Source of the DNA: Sordaria brevicollis
Lineage: Eukaryota; Ascomycota; Sordariomycetes; Sordariales; Sordariaceae
DNA length: 64,000 bases
Direction of reading: 5' to 3'
Assembly: GCA_033439795.1 (NCBI GenBank)
Contig: JAUTDP010000001.1
Coordinates: 4,588,001-4,652,000, forward strand
Shown here: piece after piece, positions 26,279-36,800 of the stretch
Layout: each line of letters begins with the position of its first letter
Numbering within the stretch: position 1 is the first letter of the stretch
Program-made: the position numbers and the translations under genes
Notes under the pieces: generated by a model
Databases searched by the model: none
Told to the model about the DNA's origin: nothing
Seen by the model: the letters and a program-made list of their open reading frames with translations, nothing else

Positions 26279-27220
26279 TCTGAGTGAGAACCGTGGTGCA
26301 TGACGGTTGGCATGAAGCGATAAAAAAGGATGGTGAAAAGTTTGATGCCGGGACTCGAACCGAAGATCTCTCGCGATGCAATCTTTTCGCTAGGTGGTAA
26401 TGGCGCCGAGCTGTTTGTAAGCCAAGTGGGTGGACTGGGTTGATTCTTGATGGAAAGGGCGGGGTGTCGCTTCGAGTGCAACCAGGGCAGGAATTTTTTT
26501 TTTTTTTTTTTTCGGGTTTCGGACTGGACCGTGCAAAAGGAAGGAATGCCGCTGTTTCTGGTTGCTGCCGGTACAAGTGAATGGAGGGGGACGGGCAGCA
26601 GAATTTGGAGATAAGATGCTGGCGCTGTCGCAGACGAGGGGCAATTGTTGAAGTTGACGGACCGGCACATGCGACGAGGGCAATTGAAAATTTGTTAGCA
26701 ATGAGCACTTTCTGTTTCGCGACTTCCACTTTGGCCAGGTCCAGGTCCGTCCGCTGTGTGGGGGATTTAATTTTTTTTTTTTTTTCGGCTGGGGTGGGGT
26801 GCAGTTGGAGGAAGCCGCCGTCGAGCGTCTCAGAAGAAATCGCAAGTGAAGGGCTCTTGCCATTTCCCGATTGCAAGTGTCGATGACGAATGACGAGTGT
26901 GCTCATTCAGTTTCACTTTGGGTTCTTATCACTGACACCGACAGGTTTTGGCAGGTGATTGCACCGATTGGGATGCCCCGGCGTTCGGCAACCATACTAC
27001 CATTCACAAAAGGATGAATGATCTCTGCAATCATCAAAGCCAGCAGTGAGCAGCTGTTCATTTCCTCTTTAAGTTATAGCATTTTTACATGTGTACAGAA
27101 TTCGATTACGCTCCCTTTAAAACCATATCAGATACGTGCTAGCCTTTGTTTGCCAGCATACAGGTATAAACTCCATTGAAATGCACCCATCACTCAACCC
27201 GCTTAACCACCACCTCTGGG
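26279..27220. other. TFC3 upstream region
   Basis: This is the interval between the TFC3 start and the stop codon of the neighbouring minus-strand gene, so it should hold the TFC3 promoter and 5' leader plus the neighbour's 3' end. It contains two poly-T tracts on the plus strand (about 26496-26512 and 26770-26785). Overlapping minus-strand frames across 26205-26906 are lysine-rich only because they read the reverse complement of those tracts. Confidence 0.6.
26351..26361 (-). promoter_or_regulatory. Perfect TFIIIC B-box (ETC-like or tRNA relic) upstream of TFC3
   Basis: The minus strand reads GGTTCGAGTCC, an exact match to the Pol III B-box consensus GGTTCGANTCC. It lies 73 bp upstream of the TFC3 start codon, on the same strand. 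About 30 bases upstream is a weak A-box-like TAGCGAAAAG (26384-26393), and downstream is a T6 run near 26323-26328, as at Pol III genes. The arms do not fold into a tRNA: the T stem has a mismatch and no acceptor partner exists. It is therefore a degenerate tRNA or a lone TFIIIC site. Autoregulation is an inference. Confidence 0.7.
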
Positions 27221-28254
27221 TTAAACGAGCGTATTAGGTCTCCGCTCAGCCATAAGCTTGCGGTATTGTGCCACCACGTCTTCGCGAACCTTTTGTAGCT
27301 CCTCACGCTGTCGTAAACTTCCCGCGGCCTTGGGAATACCCTCGACATCCACTGTCGCTCCGCCAACAAGCAATTTCTTGCTGGGAAGCTTCAACTCGGG
27401 AGGGGCCTCCGCCACGTCGTTGAGACCAACCTTGGCCTCACCACGCTTCTTCTTGATTTCCTCCCACGGGTCATCCTCCTTGTCCTTAGCCTCGCCCAGA
27501 TACCTCGAGCCCTTCTTGCCCTTCTTCTTTTTTTTGCCAGCTTCCATGTTCAGCTTCCAGGTGACGCCCATAGCTTCCTCCTCCATCTCCTTCTCTTCTA
27601 GCGCTTCCAGCTCTTCCTCCCTCTTTTCCTTGATCTTGGCGTCTTGTATTCTCCATTCGTCGTAGAGCTTGTGCATTTTCATTTCCTTCCTCGTCCGCCA
27701 GATTTTGAGGCCAAGCGGGTCCTTGCCACCCTTGGCCTTGTTGTTCACCAAACCACTGATGGGCAGCGCGGCATCTACACGCTGACTGAATTCTGAAAGC
27801 TTCTCGCCTGGTCGGATCTTGAGTTCGGGCTTCGATTCGGTTTCTCTCTCGGGAGCGGGCGTTTCGGTGGATTCGGCGGTGGCGGCAGCAGCAGCGGCAG
27901 CAGCAGCCTTCTTCTTGGCTTTTTTGCTGGGCGGCGGTGCGCCGTTGTCGAGCCCGGAGCGCGGCTTCTTTCCTTCGGCAAAAGCCATCAGACGCTTGAA
28001 GGCGCGCGGCGCATCCTGAGTTTCGGGCGCTCGTTTCCTCTTGGTCGAAGTCTTTTGGGTTCCATCGTCCTTCTTCTTTTGCGCAGGCTGCTTCTTCTTG
28101 GAAATAGTCGTGGGCGGGAGCGGTTTCGCTATTTGGGTTGGGGGAAGGTCGAAGCTGTGTCGAAAGTCAGATAGTTCATCAATGGATTTCTAAAAGAGCC
28201 AATGTTCCCTTACGTCGAGAGATCCTTCTCACGGCGAGTATGTTTGTGAGGCAT
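27221..28254 (-). CDS. Basic coiled-coil protein, probably nuclear/nucleolar, unnamed
   Basis: Two exons: 28254-28214 and 28154-27221, 324 residues. The first exon (MPHKHTRREKDLS) joins in frame across a 59-base intron with donor GTAAGG and acceptor CACAG, giving LSTFDLPPTQIAKPLP. The protein is very rich in Lys, Glu and Ala: basic KKKQPAQKKKDD-type stretches near the N-terminus, an alanine tract after KKAKKK, then a charged helical region (RTRKEMKMHKLYDEWRIQDA) and a K-rich KKKKKGKKG patch. The C-terminus carries GIPKAAGSLRQREELQKVRE. This composition is typical of fungal ribosome-biogenesis proteins, but I do not recognise the family and assign no reaction. It is divergent from cyanate lyase, with about 1.07 kb between the starts. 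Confidence 0.8.
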
Positions 28255-29319
28255 CGTAGATCTTTCAGGCTTGCTGTCCTGAATTGGTGTCTCCTGCACT
28301 GCTTCGGCCGATGTCAAGGTCAAATGATGCTGGTCCCTGATGGATTGAATGTTCCATTGTTGGAAAAAATTTCCCCACACCCGCGATAAGATAACATGCA
28401 ATATCCACTTAATTAATGGGGCTCGTGCGTTCGCCAACGGGCTGTTCCATGACGGGACCCACCAGTGGAGACACAGCTTTAAGACCCACTTCTAGATCGA
28501 TCCACTGCTGCAACCCCACTTACGACATCACCCCGCCTTAACAGACTCCCCCATTTCTGCAATTCAGCCCAGTGCGCAACATGGGATGTTCTTTGGCCTT
28601 GAACATCACAGGCTGCCCCCCCTCACAGAGTTGTTTTCGTTAGTCACCATTTTTGTCTTCATGGCCCTTTTCATGCTGCGCAGAAGAGCTCCAGAGTTCC
28701 CGGTCCGAGACGTGTAAAACTGTATCTGGCATGTCTCGACAGCTTCGCCTTTCCGACAATAGGGGCGTGAAGGGATACCATCGCTTCTGACAACGGTCGT
28801 CAAGAAAAGACAATGTCAGTCGTATACTATCATTCTCCTTGGAACTCCGTCTTCTTGCAGAGACGTCCGAGTGCCAGTACCAGGGCAAGCTTTCAACTCC
28901 GTTCTTGATTTATAGGTATCCGGGATCGGGCCGGCGGTCGTGTTCACTTCCTCCCATCAATGTACCAGCTCATTTTGGCTTTCTACAACTATATGGGACA
29001 GGTTCCCGAGTCTCCGGCATTTCTCCGACGGCACTATATCGATGACCAACCAAGGAGAGTGAGAAAGGCGGGGGCGCGGGGTATGATCCCCTCGGCGGTT
29101 GGCACGGCATAGTCTTCCCTCTATCTCCTCTCCGTTGTGTTGTTCATGACGACCAGGCGATCGTGGACTGGTGCTCCAATTGAACAAGTGTTTCAATCCG
29201 ATATATTTAAGCAAGATCCTGCGTCTCATTCGATACGGACTACCTCTTGACTTTATCTACTCACCTTACTGCTTGTTTATTACCGATATCACACGCTTCC
29301 TCACTATCAGAAACACAAG
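28255..29319. promoter_or_regulatory. Divergent promoter region
   Basis: About 1.07 kb between the start codons of the basic coiled-coil gene (minus) and cyanate lyase (plus), so it must hold both promoters. A TATTTAAG-type stretch at 29203-29214 lies about 110 bp before the cyanate lyase start. No further motif or small gene can be supported. Confidence 0.5.
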
Positions 29320-29920
29320 ATGCCTGAGCAACAGAGACTCGCTTCCCTTGATGTATGATGCTTTGTAAACCCTCCTCAATGGTTGACGCTAAAAGACAAG
29401 CAAACAGAGTTCTATCGTTAGCCGCCTCCCGGCTTACTCTCAGTCTCTCTTTGAGGCCAAGACACAAAAGGGCTTGACCTTCGAGGCCATTGCCCAGCAC
29501 CTGGGGCGGAGCGAAGTTGCCGTTGCCGGCTTGTTCTACGGCCAAGTCCAGGCCTCAGCCGAAGATGTCGATAAGCTCTCAGAGCTGCTCAGTGTTCCCA
29601 AGGAGGCCATTGCCTCGCAGATGATGGGATTCCCTGATCGTGGCCGGGCAGGCCCCATGCCTCCAGTTGAGCCCTTGATCTACCGATTGTACGAGATCGT
29701 CCAGAACTATGGCTACGCATTCAAGGCAGTCATAAACGAGAAGTTTGGCGACGGAATCATGAGCGCTATTTGCTTCAACACGTCTGTTGAAAAAGAAGTT
29801 GACCAGACCGGGGCCGAATGGGTGATTATCACCCTCAAGGGAAAGTGGTATGTCGAACTGTGTTTCTGTAGCCGCCATACATCAGCTGACAACACCAGGC
29901 TTCCCTTTACTCGCTTCTAA
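29320..29920 (+). CDS. cyn1: Cyanate lyase (cyanase, EC 4.2.1.104)
   Basis: Three exons: 29320-29352, 29408-29847 and 29899-29920, 164 residues. Donors are GTATGA and GTATGT, acceptors AACAG and ACCAG. The spliced protein starts [11 protein letters not shown] and ends KGKWLPFTRF. Cyanase decomposes cyanate with bicarbonate to ammonia and carbon dioxide. The N-terminal half is the helix-turn-helix-like domain ([20 protein letters not shown]). The C-terminal half holds the catalytic signature: Arg and Glu in IYRLYEIV and Ser in GIMSAICF, the Arg-Glu-Ser triad of the family. The length fits the usual 155-165 residues. The unspliced frame misreads the last exon; the short final exon is needed for the conserved C-terminus. 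The enzyme normally works as a cytosolic decamer. Confidence 0.95.
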
Positions 29921-30585
29921 TGGAAAGAGATTGAGCCTCCTCCTGCCTTTTCTGAAAGAATTTTTGCCCGGTCTCGCATCACCAACCTGGGCGCTTCACT
30001 GTGATAGACGGCAATTTGCGAGGAGGACAATGCAAGCGCAACCACCGTGTCGCATTTTCTTCAATCGGCATCCGCAAATGTTTCGGGACCGAAGATTTAA
30101 GGGTCCACATGCATAGTTGGGATGGTTGACGGAGTCGGTGTCGAGCTGACGTCGAGTCCTTTTTTGGTGGGGCGAGGAACAATAGGAAGGAGAACAATAC
30201 TAACCGCCACACATCGCCAAACCAAACAACCCCCTGAGTAGCTGCCTTTGGTCTTACGTCTACGCAAAGCGGTATGCGTTGAACCACAATACCAAAGAAG
30301 CAAAATAATAGTCAACTTCGATCATGCACAAGGCGTTACATTCTAGAACCTTATCGGGCTTTCGTTCACGCGAGCGCCACGTGCAGGTGTTGCCTCATAT
30401 CTCTTGAACTCCTCCAGTCGCATGCCTCCATTTTAAGCAAAGGGATGAAAGATGGCAGAGATAGTTCCTTGTTCGTCGAGCACAATCTCAAGATACGCAC
30501 AATACTAAGCGCTCACCACATGAGAGAATAGGACAGCCCGTCAAAAACGTCGTTTTGTTTGCCATTGAAGCCACAGTCAGTCTGT
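29921..30585. other. Intergenic, cyanate lyase to mfa-1
   Basis: This interval holds the 3' end of cyanate lyase and the distal promoter of mfa-1. Frames here are short and overlapping, with no motif. Confidence 0.5.
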
Positions 30586-30670
30586 CAAAGGTGTCTTCGT
30601 GATGCAAAGACCGGTGAAGCAGTGTCATTCTTTGCCCCCTTGTCCAAGAGCGACAATAGCAAAGGCAAAG
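30586..30670. promoter_or_regulatory. Cluster of five CTTTG/CAAAG motifs upstream of mfa-1
   Basis: CAAAG occurs at 30586, 30605, 30660 and 30666, and CTTTG at 30630: five copies in 85 bp, 165-250 bp before the mfa-1 start codon. CTTTG is the core bound by HMG-box proteins of the MATA_HMG type, including Neurospora MAT a-1. Mating-type control of the pheromone gene through these sites is an inference from motif and position. Confidence 0.55.
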
Positions 30671-30729
30671 TATGAGGTGATAGCTTCGGTCAGGCAGTTT
30701 CATAGGGGAAAACAACCAGGTGGAAAATC

Positions 30730-30735
30730 TATAAG
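30730..30735 (+). promoter_or_regulatory. TATA-like box of mfa-1
   Basis: TATAAG lies 105 bp before the mfa-1 start codon and just upstream of a CT-rich stretch (GGTCTCCTCCTCCCC) of the kind found around fungal transcription starts. Confidence 0.5.
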
Positions 30736-30834
30736 AAGGTCGGTCTCCTCCTCCCCAACTCTGAATTATTCTTTTCTCCTCATCCCACAACAGCCTTTTG
30801 AATTCATTCAATAAACAACCCAAAAACCATCAAC

Positions 30835-30909
30835 ATGCCTTCCACCGCTGCTTCCACCAAGGTCCCCCAGACCACCATGAACTTCAACGGCTACTGCGTT
30901 GTTATGTAA
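30835..30909 (+). CDS. mfa-1: a-factor-like lipopeptide pheromone precursor
   Basis: A 24-codon reading frame starts in a good context (CAACATGCC) and ends in NGYCVVM followed by TAA. The last four residues form a CaaX box: the Cys is expected to be farnesylated, VVM removed and the C-terminus carboxymethylated, as for yeast a-factor. The N-terminal part (MPSTAASTKVPQ) is a short precursor segment. I recognise this as the Neurospora mfa-1 precursor. The product acts on the receptor of the opposite mating type and is needed for fertile crosses. The gene is too short for ordinary ORF calling. It has TATA and CTTTG motifs upstream and lies 1.2 kb from the transposon block. Confidence 0.95.
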   Translation: MPSTAASTKVPQTTMNFNGYCVVM

Positions 30910-32107
30910 ATAACCTCACAGTGTCTTGAAGGGCAACGAGAGCATTGAGAGGCAGATGCCAACCAGCTTTCCTCCAGCAAAGTCTTCCGACAAATCACCG
31001 TTCTCACCCCAATGAGAACCAAACGGGAGATTCGGTATCTCGCCTCTCAACGTCAGACCCACACAACATTTTCTTTCGGAAAATCCTACCTCTCGTTTCG
31101 CCGCCAACAGCACCTCGCCTAGGAAGTGTTCTGTTACTGCTTCATGGTGGACTCTGCACAACGGGAGCACCCACTGACAACACATGAGCGGTGAAGGAAT
31201 TGTTTCCTCGATGGGAATGGTTTTAAAAATCTCGTCAATCGGGGAATATACATCCGCACGTCACACCCACCATCCTTCACATAAAAAACAACCTTCGCTT
31301 CTTTTTGTTGGGGATAACTTCAAACGGGACTATTTTTCGTCCACACGGAGCTTCCTCTCTTCATCTTTCGACACTCGGGCAACAACCTCACTTTCCCCTT
31401 TCTCTCTTTTGTCGCGCTCGCGGCATCAAACACCCTTTGCGAACTGAGGAAATCGCCGGCGGGAAACGATACAGCAAATTCTCTTCGGTACTCGACTTTC
31501 AGCAAACGCCATCTCACGGGTTGGCAAACTTGGAACCTTCCAATCTCGACTTGTTTTTTCCGGCTGGGAGAGGGCTATTCGCGACATGCTTTTCTCCCTT
31601 CCTGGGTGGACTTGGAGGGTTTGGTACGGCGCTTGGTTCACCACTCCTTTACTTTGCGCTTTTCTTGGAAACTTCTTGGATATGGTGGTGGAGCGGGGAG
31701 TCCTTCTCTGGCTTTTCGGGGAAGGGATTTGGGGGTTAGAGTTTCTGGAACGGGAGGACCACTATGAGGGGATTTTACTGTATCTTTCTACTCTTGGTTT
31801 GCGATGGGGAGGGATTGCGGGGGTGAGGGGACTCGAGTGGAGGATTTGAGGAGAGTTAGTTCTTTTGATAAAAAACCCCCCCGGTTGACACCAAACTTCT
31901 GTGCCTCTTATGACCGTGACTGTGATGTGATTTTTATTATCTTCTCCTATCAATGCTTCTTCGTGACATTCTCTTGACAATTGACTCAGGTAATCAGATT
32001 TTAACCGATAAAAATGAGAAGCTCGAAGATTAGCCCCAAATCGCGGATCGATCTCATATACTTTGACTGAATTATGCTTGATTAGCTTTCATTTCGTAAT
32101 GGGCCTA
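30910..32107. other. Downstream region of mfa-1 up to the transposon
   Basis: The 1.2 kb between the mfa-1 stop and the transposon target duplication contains no convincing gene. The frame at 31305-31739 has biased, phenylalanine- and glycine-rich composition and no motif, and is more likely 3' untranslated or spacer DNA. Composition stays normal until the transposon begins at 32119. Confidence 0.5.
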
Positions 32108-32118
32108 GGTTTTGGTTC
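32108..32118 (+). repeat. Target site duplication, left
   Basis: GGTTTTGGTTC directly abuts the left TIR and is repeated exactly at 43778-43788, directly outside the right TIR. Confidence 0.92.
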
Positions 32119-32200
32119 GGAATCCTTACACACAAAGATAAAAAACCTTGCGCACAAAGACATTCCCCACTTTTACGCTGAGTAAACTACGCCAACCGCC
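32119..32200 (+). repeat. MULE terminal inverted repeat, left
   Basis: The 82 bp pair with 43696-43777 in inverse orientation, with a perfect inner block ending ACTTTTACGCTGAGTAA. Several of the mismatches are A or T here against G or C on the right, as RIP would cause. Confidence 0.9.
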
Positions 32201-32779
32201 CAAACCAGCGCGCTACACAAAGTACGAACACCGTATACACATCGCTACCCAACCTCGTCGCCGTTATATATTCTATTAACGACTATTAATATTACTATAT
32301 AATTAAATAAAATTATTACGAAATTTTACTTACTATTACGCAACCTTTTTATAATAATTTATCGTTATCTTTATTATTATTTTATTAAATATCTTTAAAT
32401 CCAATATATCTTTAATTTTTTTACGTTCCTATCCCAAATCGCGCGTATACGCCTAACCAATTTAAGTAAATAAACTTCGGGTCTCCAATTAATTTAATTA
32501 TAATTTTGTATATTAATAGCATTTTATTAAAATCCTTAGTAAAAATAACCTTTACTCCGATTCGAATAATTACCCTAAACCGGGTTATAATTATATTCGA
32601 GGAGTTATAATCCCTTTCGATCTATTATAATTACTACAAATAAGAATAAAAATATTTAAGAATACGGTTATTATAATCCTTTAACGAGCGAATTATTAAA
32701 TAACGGTCCCCGTTCCCTTAACGAAAATCCCTTCCCCCGCTATTATTTATTTTAATTCCCTATATAATTAAAAAAAAGG

Positions 32780-33483
32780 CCTTCAATACCTTATAAATAT
32801 ACGTTATTAGTAAAGGGTTCGCGGTCGTTTAAATAGGTACTACGAAGACGATTATATAGGGCGAACCGTTAATTACTCGAATTAATTATAATTATATATA
32901 TTATAATACTTATATTCCCAACGGTTAAGGTATATAGAATATTAATTCACAGCGGCTTAATTACCCGTATAAGGCGAAAATAATATTATAAAAACGGTAA
33001 GGTTATATTTAAATTACTAAAAAATACTTTAATAATTTTAATATTTATAATTATAAATTTAGCCGTACTAATCTCTATAATAATATTATTTATCGATAAT
33101 AAATACGCTATAATTATAAAGAAATTATTAACTTTACTATCGAGAGGTTATTTAATATAGCGAAGATAAGCGTACAATAGATTATTAATTATTTAAATAA
33201 TATTTTCAAAAATAATAAAGAATAAGTATTCGCGCATTTTATACTAATTAAAATTATTAATAACGAAATAATTATTAAACTTCGTAATTTTCGAATCTTT
33301 ATTATGCTATTAAAGGTTTAGAATATTTAATACCGTATTCGCCGTATAAAGTATAATCTTTATAATTCGATTAAAATATTTATCGATTTATTAGAAAAGA
33401 ATAAAAATACTTATAGTATCGAGTATTTTATCGAATATAATAAGAATAGGAGGGTTATTCGAATGTTTTAAACCTTCGAGTAG
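32780..33483 (+). pseudogene. MULE transposase, N-terminal part, RIP-mutated
   Basis: Translation through the stops shows GFAVV followed by a spaced basic region near 32815-33000, resembling the FAR1/GCM-type zinc-finger DNA-binding domain at the start of many MULE transposases. A LYNSIKIFIDLLEKN region near 33360-33400 corresponds to the segment before the catalytic domain. The frame ends at the LTR insertion and resumes in phase at 40761. Many stops are TAA or TAG at positions expected to have been CAA, CAG or TGG. Confidence 0.75.
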
Positions 33484-33748
33484 TGTTACGAGCGACGTGG
33501 TTACGAGAGACAAGTTTAATACGTTGAATCCAGGTCTATTATAGAATTACAAGATGAAGAAGAAAAGAAGAAAACGAATAAAGGGCGCGCCCCGCGCTAG
33601 GGTTTATACCTGGGCGCGGGCGACCTACGAAGGTGGTACGTAATTACGTGCGCTAGTGCGGTCAACCTCTATTAGGGTAACTGCCCAAGTAATAACCAAT
33701 CCGCCGGATAGGGCCCTAATAGGGACCCTACCCGCTAGCGCCGTAATA
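33484..33748 (-). repeat. LTR, left copy (3' LTR of the element)
   Basis: 265 bp, alignable to 40491-40755 without gaps. Its outer half (33484 to about 33580) is the less mutated of the two copies. Its inner half carries the transitions instead, for example CCAGGG in the right copy reads CTAGGG here. Confidence 0.93.
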
Positions 33749-33751
33749 TTA

Positions 33752-33762
33752 CCCCCCCTTTC
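33752..33762 (-). other. Polypurine tract of the LTR element
   Basis: The minus strand reads GAAAGGGGGGG a few bases from the inner edge of the left LTR. This is the usual place for the plus-strand primer of reverse transcription, so it orients the element on the minus strand. Confidence 0.75.
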
Positions 33763-33824
33763 GAAAAAGATTCGCCCCGAGTTTTTGAAATATTAAAATT
33801 ATTATTATATATAAAGTAGGTCCT

Positions 33825-36800
33825 TTACTTCTTAGCGCCTACCGCCCTCCTTAATTTCTTTATACCCTTCTTTAAAGGGACGTTATTTTTTAAATAATCC
33901 TTATCGAACTCCTCCGCTTTAACCTTCTATAATTATTTTTCTAAACGTATAAGTAGCCCCGGGTATTTAGAATATACTTCGTAATATATTTTCAAAAGCT
34001 TAAGTAAATTTTTAAAATTCTTAACGTTATAGAATTTCGGGTTTGGGTTATATCCTTTCTAATTTATTCGGTATTAAAGTTTATTAAAATATACTCGAGA
34101 AATTAAAATTTCCTTTACTTCCTATTCAATATTATTTCTTATATATTCTTTTATTAATTCTTTTAACTTTTGACCGGGTAACGGATTATTAGGATATTTC
34201 CGAAGCTTATTGGTATAGAAAATATCCGTTCTTTTCTAACCTTTTAGCACCTTTAATTTAAACGAATAATTATACTTTTCTTTAATTTTAAAATATTAAT
34301 TCGTTAGAGGAAAATTAAATTTATAATTTGGCTAATTTATAAATTCGTTCTATTTAATAATAAATATTTTATTATTAAGTCCGAAATTTAAAACGCGTCG
34401 ATATTTATTTAATTATTTAATTATTCGCTTTTGAATTTTAATAATAAATTCTTTTACTTTATTTACGTATCTTCGGATCCGATTTATTAAACTTTACGCG
34501 TTTTTTTAATTAAATTTCTTTCTAATTATTAATTATACGCCGTTAAAATTAGTTCGAATTTTCTAATTTAAAATTCTAAGTATTAAAAATCCTTTTAATA
34601 CTTCGTACGGTTATATTCTACTTAAATTATTATACAGTATTCTTATTTATATTATATTTATTACTAGGATTGTTTTTAATTAATTATTTTAAAAGTAATT
34701 AACGAAGGGACGAAAACGTTAATTAAAGTATTTATTTATAATTTCGGCCTACTTTACGGTTTGATTATATCCCGAAGAAGCTAATTTCTATTTAATATTT
34801 AGAATTTTAATTAATTCGTTTATAAAATCCGATATAAATTAGGGGCCCCTATCCGAAATAACTTCGTTTAGTAATTTATAAATATAGTAAAGGCCTTTAT
34901 AATATATATAGGCCGCGTCCTTAATTATTATTATTATAAAATAAAGAATAATTTATAATATTTTATTTAATCGATTTATTATTACGAATACGTTATCGAA
35001 CCTTTACTTATCCTTAAGCATTAATTTAAAATCTACGATTAAATTCTATTAAATACGCTAAGCCGTTAAGATAGGCTCTAATTTATTAAGTATTTTATTA
35101 CGGAAAACCTTCGAAATATAATATATTACATAGTTAATAACGAAATAGTCGACGTTACCGGTTATCCCTAACTATTAATATTATATAGAAATTAGGCGTT
35201 TAATTTTATTTCGGCCTAGATAAGCGGTAGTAATCTTTATATATAGTTCGTAGATAATTTAGGTTTTTAAAATATTAGGTAATATAATAAATTTATCGAA
35301 ACGGGTGAAAATTTTATTAATAATAAATTAATACCCGTTCTCCCCCCTTTTAATTATATTTCGATAAATTTCCAAATTTGGGTAAATTTTGTTTTTAAAT
35401 ATAAAACGGTTTATTAAAAGGTATCCTTCTAAACGTTCTTCTCGATTACTCTCTACGACTTCCGGGTTAATTTCTATAAAGGTTCCTAAAAATAAAATTA
35501 ACGTAAGAATAGCGTTAATATTATTAATTATATTATTAAATTATATTATACGGTTATCTTTTAAATTTTTAAAGATTTAGAGAGTATAGTAGGCTTCTTA
35601 TTTAATTTTTTAACTCTTTAAATTTTCCGCTTTTTTTAATAAGGCGTTGGCCGCCCTATTTTTCTTCCTTAACCGGTATAAAATAATAAAATAATATTAG
35701 GATAAGAATTTTATTTAGCCCGTTTATTATAAATTTAATAATTATTTAATACTAAATTATTTAAATGCTTTATTATCCGTAAGAATTAAAAAGGGTTCCT
35801 ATAGATTAATAAACTCAACCTTCTAATATTGTAAAGCTTTAACGATTATTATTAATTCTTTATTATAGATTAAATAATTATATTTTATTCTATATATAGT
35901 CTCAAAATAGAAGGTAATTAGATACTATTCGTTATCGATTAATTGGGATAAAATTCCCGCTACTATTCCGTTAAAAACGTCTATTTCTACCTATATTGGC
36001 TATTTATATTTAAAATACGTTAGGATAAGTATTAATAGTAATTGTCCTTTAAATTTTTCGAAAGTAATTTAATAATCTTTATTCTAATTAAAGACTTCTC
36101 CTTTTTTCGTTATTACTATTAATAATTTAGCAATCCGGCTATAATCTTTAACGAAACGCTAATAAAAATTATAGAACCCTAAAAAGGATTATACTCTTTA
36201 TATATTTATTAGAATTTATTAGTCCTTTATAATTATAATTTTTTAAGGGTCGACGGATACGCTATTAGTCCCGATAATAAACCCTAAAAATTTAATCTTT
36301 TCGATATAAAATTCGTATTTATTTAAGTCCGCTTATAATTCCGCTACTTCTAATTTAATTAATATTTTTTTAATATAAATTTTATATTCTTTTAAATTAT
36401 TTAAAAAGATGAAGATATTATTAATATACGTATTATAGAAATTATTAAAGTAATTTATTAATATTTTATTAATATATTATTAGAACGTTAATAATTTATT
36501 AATTAATTTAAAGGGTAAGACCTTATATTTATACGTATTATATTTCGTTCGGAATATCGTAAATTCTTCGTCGTCGGGGTATATATAAATTCGGTAGAAG
36601 GTTTATTTAATATCGATCTTCGAAAAAATCTTCACTTAATTAATTTTAATAATAATTTTATTAATTAGGGGAAGAGGGTACTTATCTTTCTTTATAATAG
36701 CGTTAAATTTCCGATAATTTACGTAGAATTTTAATTTACCGTTAGCCTTAGGTACGAAGAGGATAAGCGTAACCTAAGGTATAAAATTACTTTCAATAAA

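Noticed and set aside
26205..26906. Overlapping Lys-rich minus-strand frames upstream of TFC3
   Set aside because: KKKK stretches come from poly-T tracts; only the first 23 codons from 26278 are coding, as TFC3 exon 1.
31305..31739. 144-codon frame downstream of mfa-1
   Set aside because: Biased Phe/Gly/Ser composition, overlaps frames on both strands and no recognisable motif; more likely 3' untranslated or spacer DNA.
35389..35580. 63-codon plus-strand frame in the LTR element
   Set aside because: Lies antisense to the degraded pol and is open only by AT composition.
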